From: Diphasiastrum complanatum
Taxonomy: Eukaryota > Streptophyta > Lycopodiopsida > Lycopodiales > Lycopodiaceae
Direction: 5' to 3'
Length of the DNA stretch: 64,000 nt
NCBI GenBank assembly: GCA_029204225.1
Contig: MU831889.1
Coordinates: 34,263-98,262 of the forward strand
The notes under the pieces were generated by a model. That model did no database searches. It was not told the DNA's origin and was given only the letters and a program-made list of their open reading frames with translations. Position numbers and translations under genes: made by a program. Shown here in pieces: positions 46,530 through 58,383 of this stretch. Each line of letters begins with the position of its first letter. The stretch's first letter is position 1.

Positions 46530-47350
46530 ACTAAAGAGTAAAAATCTGCAATAATTGTTGATCAGTTTTGGCCTACAAACAACAAAATCAATAATTTGAA
46601 CTTCAATCTGAACAAAGCTGCTTCAGTTTCTTTAGATTTATGATCTTTATTAAGATCCTACTGTTAGCTTGTTGTGACGATTGCAATGGACTCATCAAAC
46701 TGTTTAACATATGAGGTTTTTCGTCTTTCATAGGAAGTATTGAAGCAAGCGGAAGAATTTAAAGCAAAAACCTGCCATGCTTTTTAGGTAGCTCCGATCG
46801 TCTACCATGAAAGGTTGCCACCACATAGGTCTCACTATTGTGAGAATGGTACCAACCTCGGATCCAAATAAAAAATGATATTGACACTCCTATCCATGTG
46901 TGCACGTCTAGCCATGAGTTTCATCACTTCCTTCTGAGCATCCGCGTTCTTTGTGGAAGCTTCAGGAGCATTTGCAACTGTGATCCACTCCGGTTAGATC
47001 CCGTGATGTTGGAATGATAATGAGTAGATCCCACATGTTGTGAGATAAGATGCAAATCATGTGCGCAGGTGTAGTAAATTTGTATCCCGTTGGTAAACTC
47101 TGAAAGGAAATTTTCCTGTGAGAAACAATTCCAATCCCGAGGGTTAGTTGAATTTGTTCAAAAGACTTGGGTGATACATTCGGCGGATCTACAATAGCTC
47201 AGTTAAATCCCAGGTACAATGATAGTTGTTCCTTATTGATCATAATATCTCCATATTGCCGACTTGGTATATATTCGGGTCAGATATCCTCTATTTTACC
47301 TGCAGGCACCATCACGATTGTTCCATCAGAAGAAACCAAACTATAACATC
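46530..47350 (-). pseudogene. VPE/legumain 3' exons, locus 2
   Basis: Read on the minus strand. 47345-47170 gives QYGDIMINKEQLSLYLGFN, the VPE block near QYGD...LYLG. 46990-46875 gives AQKEVMKLMARRAHMDRSV, the propeptide helix block AQK...V..HRMHVD. 46870-46776 gives LFGSEVGTILTIVRPM and QPFMVDDRSYLKSM, the block VRPAGQP..VDDW..LK. Several TGA stops and a T-run frameshift at 46867 break it. The donor after KSM is GC, not GT. The last exon is absent because a copia LTR lies in the final intron at 46529/46530. Confidence 0.8.
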
Positions 47351-49990
47351 GTTTGCAATTTCATATGCAACCATCTTGTAGTCGTTATGTGAAAAAAAAA
47401 AAAACCAACAAAGAAAAGCTTCTTCTGAAGTTGACATAGTCCAGCGAGTAACTTTTTGATTATTTTTTCTTATCTCAAAAGCCTTCCTTTCTTAAAAATT
47501 CACTCAAGCTGCGAGAAGCCTCAACCTTTCTCTTTTAGCCTCCATGAATGACTATAGAACTGATTCAAGTAATCCATGACTGCAGAACTGATTGATTTCT
47601 CATTGCCAGTTTTGTCGACCTATAACTCTGATTCTACATGAAAATATTGGCAGAAAACAATCCTATTTGTAAGGTGCATGTCATTTGATTGTTATAGGGA
47701 TATCAAAATCATTTGCTTGCACTAGCAAAAGTAAATAGCAATATAGGTCCCAACAGTCTCCATTTTTCAAACAAGTCAGCATTACTTACAAACTAGAAGA
47801 ATTGTTTGAAGGCCAGTGCTTCAATGTAAAGCATTGTATTTTCCATGCCATATTTTCAGTGTCTTCCTTTTGAAGAGAAAAAGACAAAATAGAGCCTCAT
47901 ATGCAGTATTTCTTGAGTTACTTTCTTGAAACAACGATAATCATAACATAAAGGGATGTTCTGGTTCAACATTCCTTCACCAAACTAGAGAGAAAGAATG
48001 TATCTACCCATTCTATTTGGATCTACCAACTTCGTTCTCTGACAGTATGATACATTGTATGAGCCTGAAGAAGGAGCTTCGTGCACAAATTGAGTACCCT
48101 TGACAGAGAACTAGGCACGGGTGCCTTTGATAGAGAATGAGTGTTCATAACACCATTTAGATGATTATAATGTGATATTGGTTTTAACATGTTGAAATTT
48201 CTACTGCAACAAATTTCCCTTTTCTACATACTTCAAACTGGAACTTGTTTTCATGGCTAAAAAAATTAGCTTTCCCAATACACCAATGAAATGGGATGAT
48301 TATCCTCTTTGATTAATGGGATTAGTTTTTAGGGTCTCCACAGAGGTTGTAGCCAACAAATCCCATGCTTCAACAATAGTATAATGAAGTGGAATAATGG
48401 CCATCATGTACACATGCAACCTAGTGAAAACACTCCTTGCACCCTTTGACCATGTCTTGTTTGAAAAGTAATATATTTAGGATTTGCATACTTCTAAATT
48501 TTCAGAATATTGGAAAAATATCTAGTTCAACGTTATAGAAGTGTTGTCTTGCATCTTGAAGAGAATAGATATCAAGACCCTCTTGGCACATGGTTTTTGC
48601 TTCTTGAGAAACTTTTTGAAATTTGTGGAGTAACCAAAACAATAATAGACTAACAACTTTCAAAGTTTGTTGGTGTTTAGGTATAGATTTTTAGAATTAC
48701 ATTAATTGGAATAGCTTCTATTCGCATGAATTTGATCGATGCCATTTAGACACACATGGTCATATGAGAATGCAAGTCATATGAACATGGACTATACATG
48801 CATGAGCACCTTCATTCGAGATGCTAACTAGTTTTTGATGAGTTTTTTAAAAAAATTTGATCATGTCCTATCGAAAACTGTAGATGTTGTCAATTGAATA
48901 GCTTGGGCACACATTTTGTACAGACCAAAACATTTGGTTAGAAGCTTACAATATGAGCATAGATACTATTATAAGCCTAGAGAAGGAAAAGCCTTCTTGA
49001 TGTTCAAGAGGATAAAACCAAGGATTAATACTGAGGACATGTCAAATTATCTCTTTCTTTTGGAAAACTATTCCAAAAATAGCTTTGCATTGCAAATTGT
49101 ATACCATCCACAACTAAAGGATTGTTTGTCGTGAGGATTGCACAACTACCCCAAGCACATGTGAGTGATTCACTCAAGCAAACGAAATGACCATGCCTTG
49201 AGGAACCTACAAATTGTATCAGTACAAGATAAAATGATTGCGAAACTAGAACCTTGCAAACAACAAACGATTCTATGTCAACTATTGACTTAAAATATTA
49301 TGACTACATACAACTTGAGCACCAATGACCTAAACATTTGAATTGGATGTCACGTTCACTTGGAATAGCTTAACAATATCATTCACAATCTTGCAAACAA
49401 ATGAACTTAGAGAGCTGGGTCCTTGATTTCATGTGATGTACAATATGATGGAGGCATGTAGAACTTGCCTGTCAAAATCTTGGTTGGTTGATGTCATTTA
49501 GTTGAGTCTCAAGAAAACCCATCAATAAGATCCCCCGTTATTAACATATGTGTTTGAAAATCCCAGGCTCCAATGCTCACTGAAATTGAAATAGACATTG
49601 CCTATTTAGGGTCTACTAGGGCATGCAAAGGGTTGGCCATAATTGACAAACTCCTAATGCTAGCCATTACTTACTTAGAGCAATATAGAAGGATTATAAG
49701 TTTCTTCTTTGAATTGTCCTTTGCATTATACTTCCTAGCTTGTACGTAGTTCATGTCCTCCATGTGCTTGGGAAAAAAGTTGGACATCACACAAATTGCA
49801 TCATTACCACTATCCAAAGGTGTCCATTGCTAGTAACTCAATCCTGCCTCGACTATTGGCTCTAATATGTGAGCTATCTTGTCTTTTAGCATTGCACAAC
49901 AAGTTCAAAGAAATCTATTTTGCAAAGAGTGCCCAATACTGAGAATGTAAACGTTTTGCCGAAGACTAGTGTTTTCATATTTGCAACACT
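47351..49990. other. Non-coding stretch
   Basis: AT-rich. A 72-codon plus frame at 48916-49134 has no motif I recognise. An A run of 13 at 47391-47403. Confidence 0.45.
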
Positions 49991-49994
49991 CTAA

Positions 49995-50700
49995 CTAGGA
50001 CGTTGGCTTTGGACCATGACTTGAGAGTGCAGATGGGTTCATTGGTTGAATCTCCATCTCAGAAGCTGGGGTGGCAATTTTAGTCATGCTCACCTCGGGA
50101 TTTTGTTGTAACCATGTCTCGGGCGCCTTTTGCCAAAGACTTTTGTTGTCTTGTATAGACATTGTTTTCACTGAATCAACATTCATTTCCATGAACTCCA
50201 ACTCACAAGTGTGGTTTGCATTTGTCACAGTGTCCACTCAATGGGATATGTTTGTGCAAACATTGCTTTTGTTGTTTCATTGTTTATGTCCATATATTCA
50301 AACTCACGTGTGAAGAATGTAGTTTTAACCATGTCCACCTCGATGGGATCAACACACATGTTTTGGTTTTTTGTTGTCCCATGGTTGTCTACTTTGGTAC
50401 TTTCTCCACGAGTTGCCTTGACCTCCCCAGGGGTGCATGCCCTCTTGCTCTTTTCTGTGTTCCTTGTCATAGTCACACTACAGTTTTTGCATGTGATGGT
50501 GTTCAAGACCCCAACAAAAAGTTTATAGACTTGAAAATGCTCACATGCAACCCTGCAAACTTTTGTGGTACAAATGCGTGTTCATTTATTGGCCATGGTT
50601 CGCTTGTATTTTTGTATCATTTAGAGGCCTTTCTAGGGTAGACTTTGAGCTATGCAAGTTTGTTGGATTAGTGATATGTTTCTTGGTGGACATTTTTTTT
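49995..50700 (-). pseudogene. Coding-like segments downstream of the transposase relic, unrecognised
   Basis: Two minus frames (50506-50225 with ITCKNCSVTMTRNTEKSKR and 50237-49995) lie after the SWIM-like motif and in the same direction. They could be the C-terminal part of the Mutator-like gene. The Thr/Glu/Lys content is not diagnostic. Confidence 0.35.
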
Positions 50701-50736
50701 TGCACCGTGTCTGAGATGTGTTCTAGTCACATTGTA

Positions 50737-52110
50737 TTATTGAAGGAGTATGGTTTTGTTGTTCTGCACAAAGGTTGTTGCTAGTGTTGTGAATTTGCCA
50801 AACATGTTTAGTGCATCTTGTTCAATAGTTGTCATGCATATGAAGTCAGATTTTTCATCACAAGATAGTCCTTGTATCTTTATGTGTAGGTTTGTGCAAT
50901 CATGGTCCAATGTTTGGTGAAGAGCATTGGTTTTGGCTAGCAATGTCTCGACTAATTCCTCATGCTTAGGATTATTAACCTTTCTTTCGAAAGAAACTTC
51001 AATGATCTCTCTCTCTTGTTCACAAAATAGATTTGTTGCTTCCCCTTCGCTTGAAATTTTTGTGTGGGTGGCAAGGAATTTGCAGTTGTTCCATAGTGGG
51101 GCATAGTATCTTTGTGTCATTAACTTGGTTGCTACAAAATGCTTGCACTAAGAAAAATTGTCAAAACATGAGCATTATTCCTTTGCGAGATTCATTACAT
51201 ACCACTTCTCATCATCTACTTCGCTTCTCACATTAGAAATCAAGTTTTTTTCATCAAGTATCTCGAGGATACTCTTGTCATGTTCGTAATGTTCAAGAAA
51301 TTGTATTTCTGCTAGATTTCTCAGCCTCTGAGAATTTAATAGAATTCTCTTTGAACATTGTTCAGAGTCATTTGCAATCCACACTTATGTTCATAACAAG
51401 TATCCATGTTATTACATATTGTGGAAGTTAAGAAATTGATATATTAAAGTTGAGTGTGGTGATTCCACTAACCAATTACTTGCTTTAGTTTGTAATGTTT
51501 CAACAACGTTCCACCATGATGTATGCCCATCGCACTTGACCCAATCAACTAGCTGATGAGGTTTGTAACCTTGCGATTCACTTTCTTCCCAAGGACACTA
51601 TACTTTAGGTGATGCGATGTCCTTTCAATCAGATTAGTCATGTCCACCTATCTATGTGGAAATAATCGTCTCCATTTTGGCCACATTTGCCTCCAGACAA
51701 TATCTCTTCCAATACATCCCTTCTGAACATTGTAAAACATTGATCGAACATGCATACTTCTAGTCAGATGCTTGCACCAGTCCATTGAACTCTTCTTCAA
51801 AAGAAGACTCCAATTAGTCACGCATGGTTTTGTAAAGGGCGTTCCTTTCATCTAGTGGGACTTTGGGCAATACAATTTTCACCCATGCCTTTTTGGCATG
51901 AAATGTGCAGAGAAAGATAGTGCATGCCAACGTTTTACAATTGTTTCTTTCCATGGTCCAACATGTCTTGTCATTTGCCACAATTTATGCTATGGCTTGT
52001 AGTTCTATTATGGACCTGTCTATAACAATTGCACAAGGCCTTGTGGATCCAAGTCCAATGAATACTACTTGAAATGTTAGTCGGAGTGCAATGCTCTGAT
52101 GGTGTTATCC
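50737..52110 (-). pseudogene. Mutator-like (MULE) transposase core and SWIM finger relic
   Basis: Minus strand, in order: LTFQVVFIGLGSTRPCAIVI and DRSIIELQAIA, then FLCTFHAKKAWVKIVLPKVP (the C-x2-H block after the transposase core), ERNALYKTMRD, ESSFEEEFNGLVQAS, VSEVDDEKWYVMNLAKE, then CSC followed by CKHFVATKLM, a CxC...CxH SWIM zinc finger. A transposase core followed by a SWIM finger is the plant MULE layout (family knowledge). Several stops and frame changes. The DDE residues could not be verified. A DNA-binding N-terminus lies upstream at 53375-53575. Confidence 0.65.
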
Positions 52111-52195
52111 TTTATCATCTGAACATATCATAAACCAAATTGGCATGGCATGGCTAAGCTAATTTGGCTGCCCCAATCAAAGGAAAATGAAACTG

Positions 52196-52252
52196 GAGGA
52201 GGACAAACAAGGAAACCTTGCAAAGGAGGAGGAGGAGGATGAAGTAGAGTCG
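52196..52252 (+). repeat. 55-bp fragment of copia family 2 gag
   Basis: GACAAACAAGGAAACCTTGC and the GAGGAGGAGG block match 37100-37155 with about two differences, on the plus strand, within the MULE relic and about 390 bp from a solo LTR of the same copia family that points the other way. Confidence 0.85.
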
Positions 52253-52643
52253 ACAGCCGATGCACTATCTTGGGTAAAACGCTGACCAATATCCAACATC
52301 CATAGATCTTGTAGGACAAGTATGAATGGCCTTTTACTTTCCTCCTCATATTCAGGATTATATGGTTGATAATGAATGGCATATTATAGGAGCTTGTGTT
52401 AAAAAAATGAATTAACTTACTCATCCAATCTTAGCTAAATGGTGTTACATGTGACTACCTTAAGTTAGTAATCACAATACCTTCCCACTAGCTTGTAATT
52501 GTTGAGCCTCCAAATTCAAACTCCTCCAAATTTCCGAATTAGAGGCATATGTCCAAGGCATGGATTTTTTTTATTAGGCCCTTCTGTTTGGTAAATTTGA
52601 AAAATAAAATAAAAAAAGGTCATTATAGATTACATGTGATATA

Positions 52644-53342
52644 TGTGAAAGTACTGTACTTTAGGACCATAAATGGATCTACAAAAGATCCACAAGAGTG
52701 ATTGGATGCTTGCTTAACAATCTATCAAAAAACTAGACACAAAAAAGTTGATCTAGATTGGCAGTTTGACAAACAACAAGCATTAACAATCAAAAGCATT
52801 GATCAACATTGAAATCCGAGCCCACACATGTGTAATACAGGCTGTAGTACGGCCTTCAACCTGAGAAACAAGTAGAAATTGATTTGGTTTCATTTGGATC
52901 ACAAAAACTCAATGTACATAGTGAACTAGCTTGAGATTGCCAATGAGCTCCAAAAATTTTCTATCTTCTCACTATGAAGAGAGGGAATACATAGCAAATT
53001 CGACTTCCTTCTTGAAGTTAGGTGGATTTCCAGCATGTAATAAGGAAGTTAACTCACTCTCCTTGACCTAAAATGAAACCCTAGTCTATTTCCTAGAGTT
53101 ATGCTTGGTAGGTAGCTAGTTGGTCAAATTTTCACCTTAAACTTAGGTGCAGGTCCTATAAAGTAGGGATGACCACCAAATAGACATGACCAACTCTCTT
53201 GACTTGACCTAACCTACATTAGGATGGGTTTCCCATGTGGCATCATGGCCTCACATGTGTGGGACCCACTTGTGTACACAATTTACACTATTCTACATGG
53301 TTTTTGATCAAGCTAGATTTGCCAATTTTTGGCAATTCTTCA
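52644..53342 (-). mobile_element. Solo LTR of copia family 2
   Basis: Inverted copy of 34818-35497: the right end reads GGCAATTCTTCA (start of the LTR) and the left end TGTGAAAGTACTG (its end). No PBS or internal region follows. Flanks (ATATA left, CAATA right) do not form a clear target duplication. It splits the MULE relic between its N-terminal motif and its core. Confidence 0.92.
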
Positions 53343-53374
53343 CAATATACTATGCATCAAAATCACCTTTCATT

Positions 53375-53575
53375 CTTAGCTTGAATGAAATTTATATATA
53401 TCCTTTGGGATGAAAAAATTCTAAAGCATACGTGATCTGCTTCACTAACTTGTGCTTGCAAGGAAGGTGCTCATTGAATGGATGCATTGGATAGGTGAGA
53501 TGCTTCTTGTATGCTTGTAGATCTCTCTCACACTTGTGCACCACAAGGAAATGCTGATGTATATGTAAGCTCATT
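53375..53575 (-). pseudogene. Mutator/FAR1-like N-terminal relic, copy 2
   Basis: The minus frame reads LHIHQHFLVVHKCERDLQAY, then PFNEHLPCKHKLVKQ and ALEFFHPKGYI. It is the homologue of 18830-19000 (plus strand). Placed upstream of the MULE core at 52.1 kb on the same strand, so the two probably belonged to one gene. Confidence 0.6.
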
Positions 53576-53579
53576 GGTA

Positions 53580-54615
53580 TCTAAATTCTAAATAGGAAAT
53601 CAAATGTATAACAAGAAATAAATGACTTAATACTTTTTCTCTCTGTTTTCACAAGAATAAGATCCAAAATGGACTCTCCCTAGCAAGATTATCACATCAA
53701 AATAGAGATTCAACACGTGGCAAAAAGGCCAACATTATTAGTGCACAATTCTCTATGTAAAGATGATCATAGAACTGATCATAGAACCGATCTAGAAAAC
53801 CAACTCTATAAAAGAGAAAACAGATTCTAGCGTGATGAATTCTCAAAAATGTAACTTAAAAATGGTAGGAAACTTTTCATTCTTTCAAAAAATAATTTCC
53901 AAACATGATTCTTAGGTGTAGACAACCATAATTCGTGCCGAAAACACAAATTTCAAATCTGTTCCTCTTTTAGAAATCACCCAAAATAGTTACACAAGGT
54001 CCAATAGGAATCCAATTCATTACTTAAATTTGCACCCATTAATGTTTGCATTTGCAAACAAGGACAACAAATACACATGAATCAATCATAAACAACTTAT
54101 GAAGGAAGATGAATTGGAAAGAGCAAATTATTAAGTATGCTAAAGATTCAAAATGCACCCTATTCACTCAAAGAAGTTTGTAGAAGAGAATAGCATCCAA
54201 GCTTTTTATAAAAATCCAACACCCCACTAATTTTCAGCACTGAAAAAATGGAAGCTTGCTCACAAAGGTAGCTAAATACACCTATTGTGCCACAAATTTT
54301 CTCTACTCGCTAGCTAGAAAATGAACCATAGATCTGAGAAAAAACAGCAATAAAAAAAGTTTGAAAAATAGTGACCTGCCAACAGAAAACGACTAACACG
54401 GTCAGAAAAACCATCCAAAATAGGTGAAAAATGCGCCTACAGCAAAGGAGATTTGCGCCCCATCTGCCTAGAAATATGCACCTCCTTGGTGCTTGGAAAA
54501 TGTGCCAATAAATTTGCATCAAACCTGCTCACAGAGACATTGTAAAGTGCACCCAATCTGCTTCAAAATGCAACCTTCAGAGACTCCATTTGCTGGAACA
54601 AAATCATTGATCTAC
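53580..54615. other. Non-coding stretch
   Basis: AT-rich. Motif variants TGCGCC / GTGCC-AATTTGC recur between 54430 and 54560. No gene recognised. Confidence 0.45.
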
Positions 54616-54617
54616 AG

Positions 54618-56620
54618 CCTCAATAGTCACAGCCCAAACCTGTTTGAAAACAACAGACATCAGCAAGCTATGAGAACGCCAAAAAGGTCCATTGGTTTCA
54701 ATTATGAGTTTTCTTTTGGCCCTGCCTTGCTTTGCAAGGAGGCCTTAGCAATCATGTGCAACATTGACCTGCTTGTATTTTGGCTTTAATTCAAATGAAT
54801 TTAAAAACAAATTGTTTCTTTGCATTTAAAGAGTTTGTGTGCATCACATGTGGATATTCTAAAAACTATGAGAAAAATCCACCGTATTAAATTATAAGCA
54901 CTCCACACTTGCCATCAAATGCTCGCACCTGTAAATCCCAACATAAAAGCATGCGTGAGCTTTTTTCAAAATATGTTCCATAAGTTTTGGCCTAGCCACT
55001 AAAGAGTATAAAAACTCTAATATTTTATGATCAGTTTTGGCCTACAAGCGAAGTCAATAATTTGGACTTCAATCAGAACAAGCCCACTTCAATATCTTTT
55101 GATTTATGCTCTTTGTTTGAATCCTATTGTTAGCCTGTTGTGAAGATTGCAATGGACTCATCACACTGTTCAAGATATGAGTTTGTTCATATTTCATAGG
55201 ATGTATTGAAGCAAGCAGAAGAATTTAAAGCAAAAACCCACCATGCTTTTGGGGTAGCTCCAATCGTCTACCATGAAAGGTTGCCCCATAGGCCTCACTA
55301 CTGTGAGAATGGTAGCACCAACCTCGGATCCAAATAAGACTTACATGGGGCAGATCTGCAGAGGCTCAATTAAATCCCAGGTAAAATGATAAATGTTCCT
55401 TATCGATCATAATATTTCCATATTGCTGACTTGGTATGTATTATGGTCGGATATCCTCTGTTTTACTTGCAAACAACATCACGATTGTTCCATCAAAAGA
55501 AACCAAACTACAAATTCTTTCCAGTATACAATCAGCGTAAATATAGGCAAAAGATATCTGGAGTTACCGTCATATATTGATCCAAAAGAATTTCTCTTTG
55601 AAGATTATGTACCTCAATGGCATAGACATTCAAATTATCGGAATTCTTCATCCATCTGAATCTTATGAAATAGGCAAAAAAAACATTTTCTGAAGTGTTG
55701 CAGAGGCATTCTTTGGTATATCACATTCTACCTGTCTTCTATCCATGAGATGCTATTAAGTTGCCTACGTAGATGTCAAACCTGGACAATAGGTGCATCC
55801 CTGGACAATAGGAGATGGGTGCATCCCTGGACAATAGGTGGCCCAACAACTCGCCTCGGCATTAGAGGCAGTAATGACGTATATGCTCATGACCTTTGCC
55901 ATCAAACCGCTCCCGCATTTGCAAGCCTCCACATAGATCACCTACGCATCATTCGAACTTACCGTTGAAGAAAAAGCTCAACTAAATGTTTGTTCAGTGT
56001 CAGCGATGGCCGTTGAATTCTGCATCAAAAGCATCCTGATCCTTGAAATACAAAGCTTTCAAAAAGCCAAGAATTGAGAATATAAAAACAGAATATGTGG
56101 AATTCAGCTAGCACTATTCGAGTTTGATTGTGAAAAATTTGTACCATTTTTCTGTATCTCCCAGATGGATGCTTCTTCCTCATAGTACTCTCAAAATCGT
56201 CTACATATAGATACGGTTTATTTGGCAAGCCTGTTGCCAGAAATGCGGCTTCTGGCACGCATTCTCACAAAATCTCTACACGGGCACAAATGGTTTTTCT
56301 TACATGACACAACAGTTAGTACACTATAGATAGATATGGAGGCTTAAATAGGGACAGAGTGGCATAAGCAATGCCATACATCAACCACCTTTGTTGTAAA
56401 GAGGTGCTTCATTCTGCTTGTGACGAATCACCACCTGCGGACCACACCGACCATGAATGACCGATGTTTGGAACTCCTTGATAGACGTTGACACCATCAG
56501 AGGAGTTGATGATTATCTCAGACAGAGGACTATAAAGGTCAAGGGCAATGTCGTCATACATGAACACAACTATATTTTCCTCCTTGAGACCATCTTGGTG
56601 CACGCATGACAGACATCCGC
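54618..56620 (-). pseudogene. VPE/legumain pseudogene, locus 3 (longest)
   Basis: Minus strand, exons in order. A, 56620-about 56466: (Q)ADVCHAC, then [29 protein letters not shown], after a CACAG acceptor. B, 56230-56145: LPNKPYLYVDDFE, KKHPSGRYRKM, with AG and GT sites. C, 55941-about 55800: [12 protein letters not shown] with the catalytic Cys, then [18 protein letters not shown], about 55510-55365: QYGNIMIDKEHLSFYLGFN. E, about 55337-55242: LFGSEVGATILTVVRPM, FMVDDWSYPKSM. F, 54928-54886: VRAFDGKCGVL. The start, the exon with catalytic His (HGGPG block) and the propeptide helix are missing; stops and frame changes are present. It would encode no active protease. Confidence 0.85.
55786..55850. 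repeat. Three copies of CCTGGACAATAGG inside VPE exon C
   Basis: CCTGGACAATAGG occurs at about 55786, 55809 and 55832, with GGTGCATCC or ATGGGTGCATCC between. On the coding strand each encodes the TYCPG/YCPG motif, so the VPE motif has been tandemly repeated. Confidence 0.9.
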
Positions 56621-56624
56621 CTGT

Positions 56625-57625
56625 GTGGGACATTAAGATGGATATGTGAGTTGCATGATGGCAATAACTGGGCAAAATTCAATTCGGGGAAATGAAGACA
56701 AAAGAGTCGAATCAGGATAGTTCTATTGCAGAAACTATTAATGTTCTTCAATTGGCTAGGAGCAACTCTTGTGCAGAGCTGCTTGGTGACGATAGTTGAA
56801 GTATCCTACCAAGCCCGCAATTATGATCATGTCAATGTTGATACAACAACGATCATTACTGCGAAGGATCTCAGGAGTGGAATTCTCCACAATTGGTTCT
56901 TAGAGCCTGAGGAGTCCACATCAATGCATCAATCTCACTGAAAAAATCATGATTCAACTCCACCTCGGCCAACTAACTAATGCCAATGCCACACAAATTG
57001 TGCTGATATGGAAATACAGATCAATCAAAATCACTCGTACTCCAACACTCCATTGTCCTCATGCCACCCAGAAACGGAGGAGGGGTGAGTCCCCTTTCTG
57101 CTCACCCCTTTCATGGATTGACGTTCTTAAAGGTCGGAGTAAAATCACTCCAATTTCTTTCATATCAGCTACATTCATCGAAAACCGACTGTGAGAACAT
57201 AAGGCCCTAAATGCTCATGTGCGTGAAATCCTTGATTCACAAGACCCAACTTTTGTATATGTAGAAGAATGTAAGAATGCTCGACAAGAGGGTAAAGACA
57301 TAGGGAAATGTCTTATTTACAGAGATGGGATTGTGAGATTTGTTGAGAATAGAGTAAAAGAGTTAGAGAGATGAAGAAAAGGTCAATTGATATGTGAACT
57401 AGATACCCTCTTTTTTCAGGTTTAAAGAATATTTTTTAGATAATATATTTAGTTGACAACATTTTTCCGTCTTAGTGCAACTAACATGAATGTAATGATT
57501 TTGGTCCTATGTGCCTTTTGGCACAGAATAGATGTTAATGAAGCTTTCTTTCTTTCTTTTTTCTCTCTTAATATTTTCATCTTAAAACCCTAAATAATCC
57601 AAAAAATTAGCACTCTCCCCCCCCC

Positions 57626-57666
<41 letters not shown>

Positions 57667-58380
57667 AGTACGCTACAAACAATGTAGAAAAGACAAACTA
57701 AAATTGTTATTCAGCAGCTACTACTTACAACAGACGTGTCATTGCAATGTGACATTTTCCAAGTAGCCGATCACACCATTAGGAATTGAGATGTGGGTAG
57801 CAAAACCCAGAAGCAAATCAAGATGTAGCATCATACCATTCACAGGGAGGGAGAACGCCTTCTCTTAGTAGTGACTTACATGAAGCAGTAGGATTTTAAT
57901 AGCTACTTTGTGAGATATTTGCTTTGTTATAGTTGATGTACATTATGTCAATTCGCCTTATGGCCTTTATACTTTCTACATGCATTTCTTTGTACGTCAA
58001 TGGGTTTTCCCATCCTTTATTAATGAAAACAGGAAGTTACTATTAGTGACACTATTCTACTTAATGATTTACATTAAGCAGCTGGTTTTGAGTAATTAAT
58101 TTATTATTTTAGGTTTTATTAAGCTTTTCATCAGCTTGATTCATTTTTGTCATTCGGCATTATCTTTCTATATACTTTCATCTTTTTGGACATTGATGGG
58201 TTTTCCCATGATTTAATAATAAAAGCAGGGCTTATTATTTTCAATGAAATAAGATGAAGTAATTGTTCTTGCTTCTTAAAAGATAAATCATAAATTCTAT
58301 ATAAAACTGATCATAATTCTATACAATGATAACTTGAGAGGCGTGAGCGAATAAGCTTTGTAAGACCTTTCTAGTTTTGT
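56625..58380. other. Non-coding stretch with C/CT run
   Basis: No gene recognised. At 57617-57659 a run of about 20 C passes into (CT)n. Confidence 0.5.
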
Positions 58381-58383
58381 TAC

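Noticed and set aside
50071-50784. Plus-strand Cys/Phe-rich frames that look like membrane proteins
   Set aside because: Antisense to the minus-strand coding-like segments beyond the Mutator relic; hydrophobic character comes from the reverse reading.
55750-55968. Plus-strand frame of 72 codons
   Set aside because: Antisense shadow of VPE exon C.
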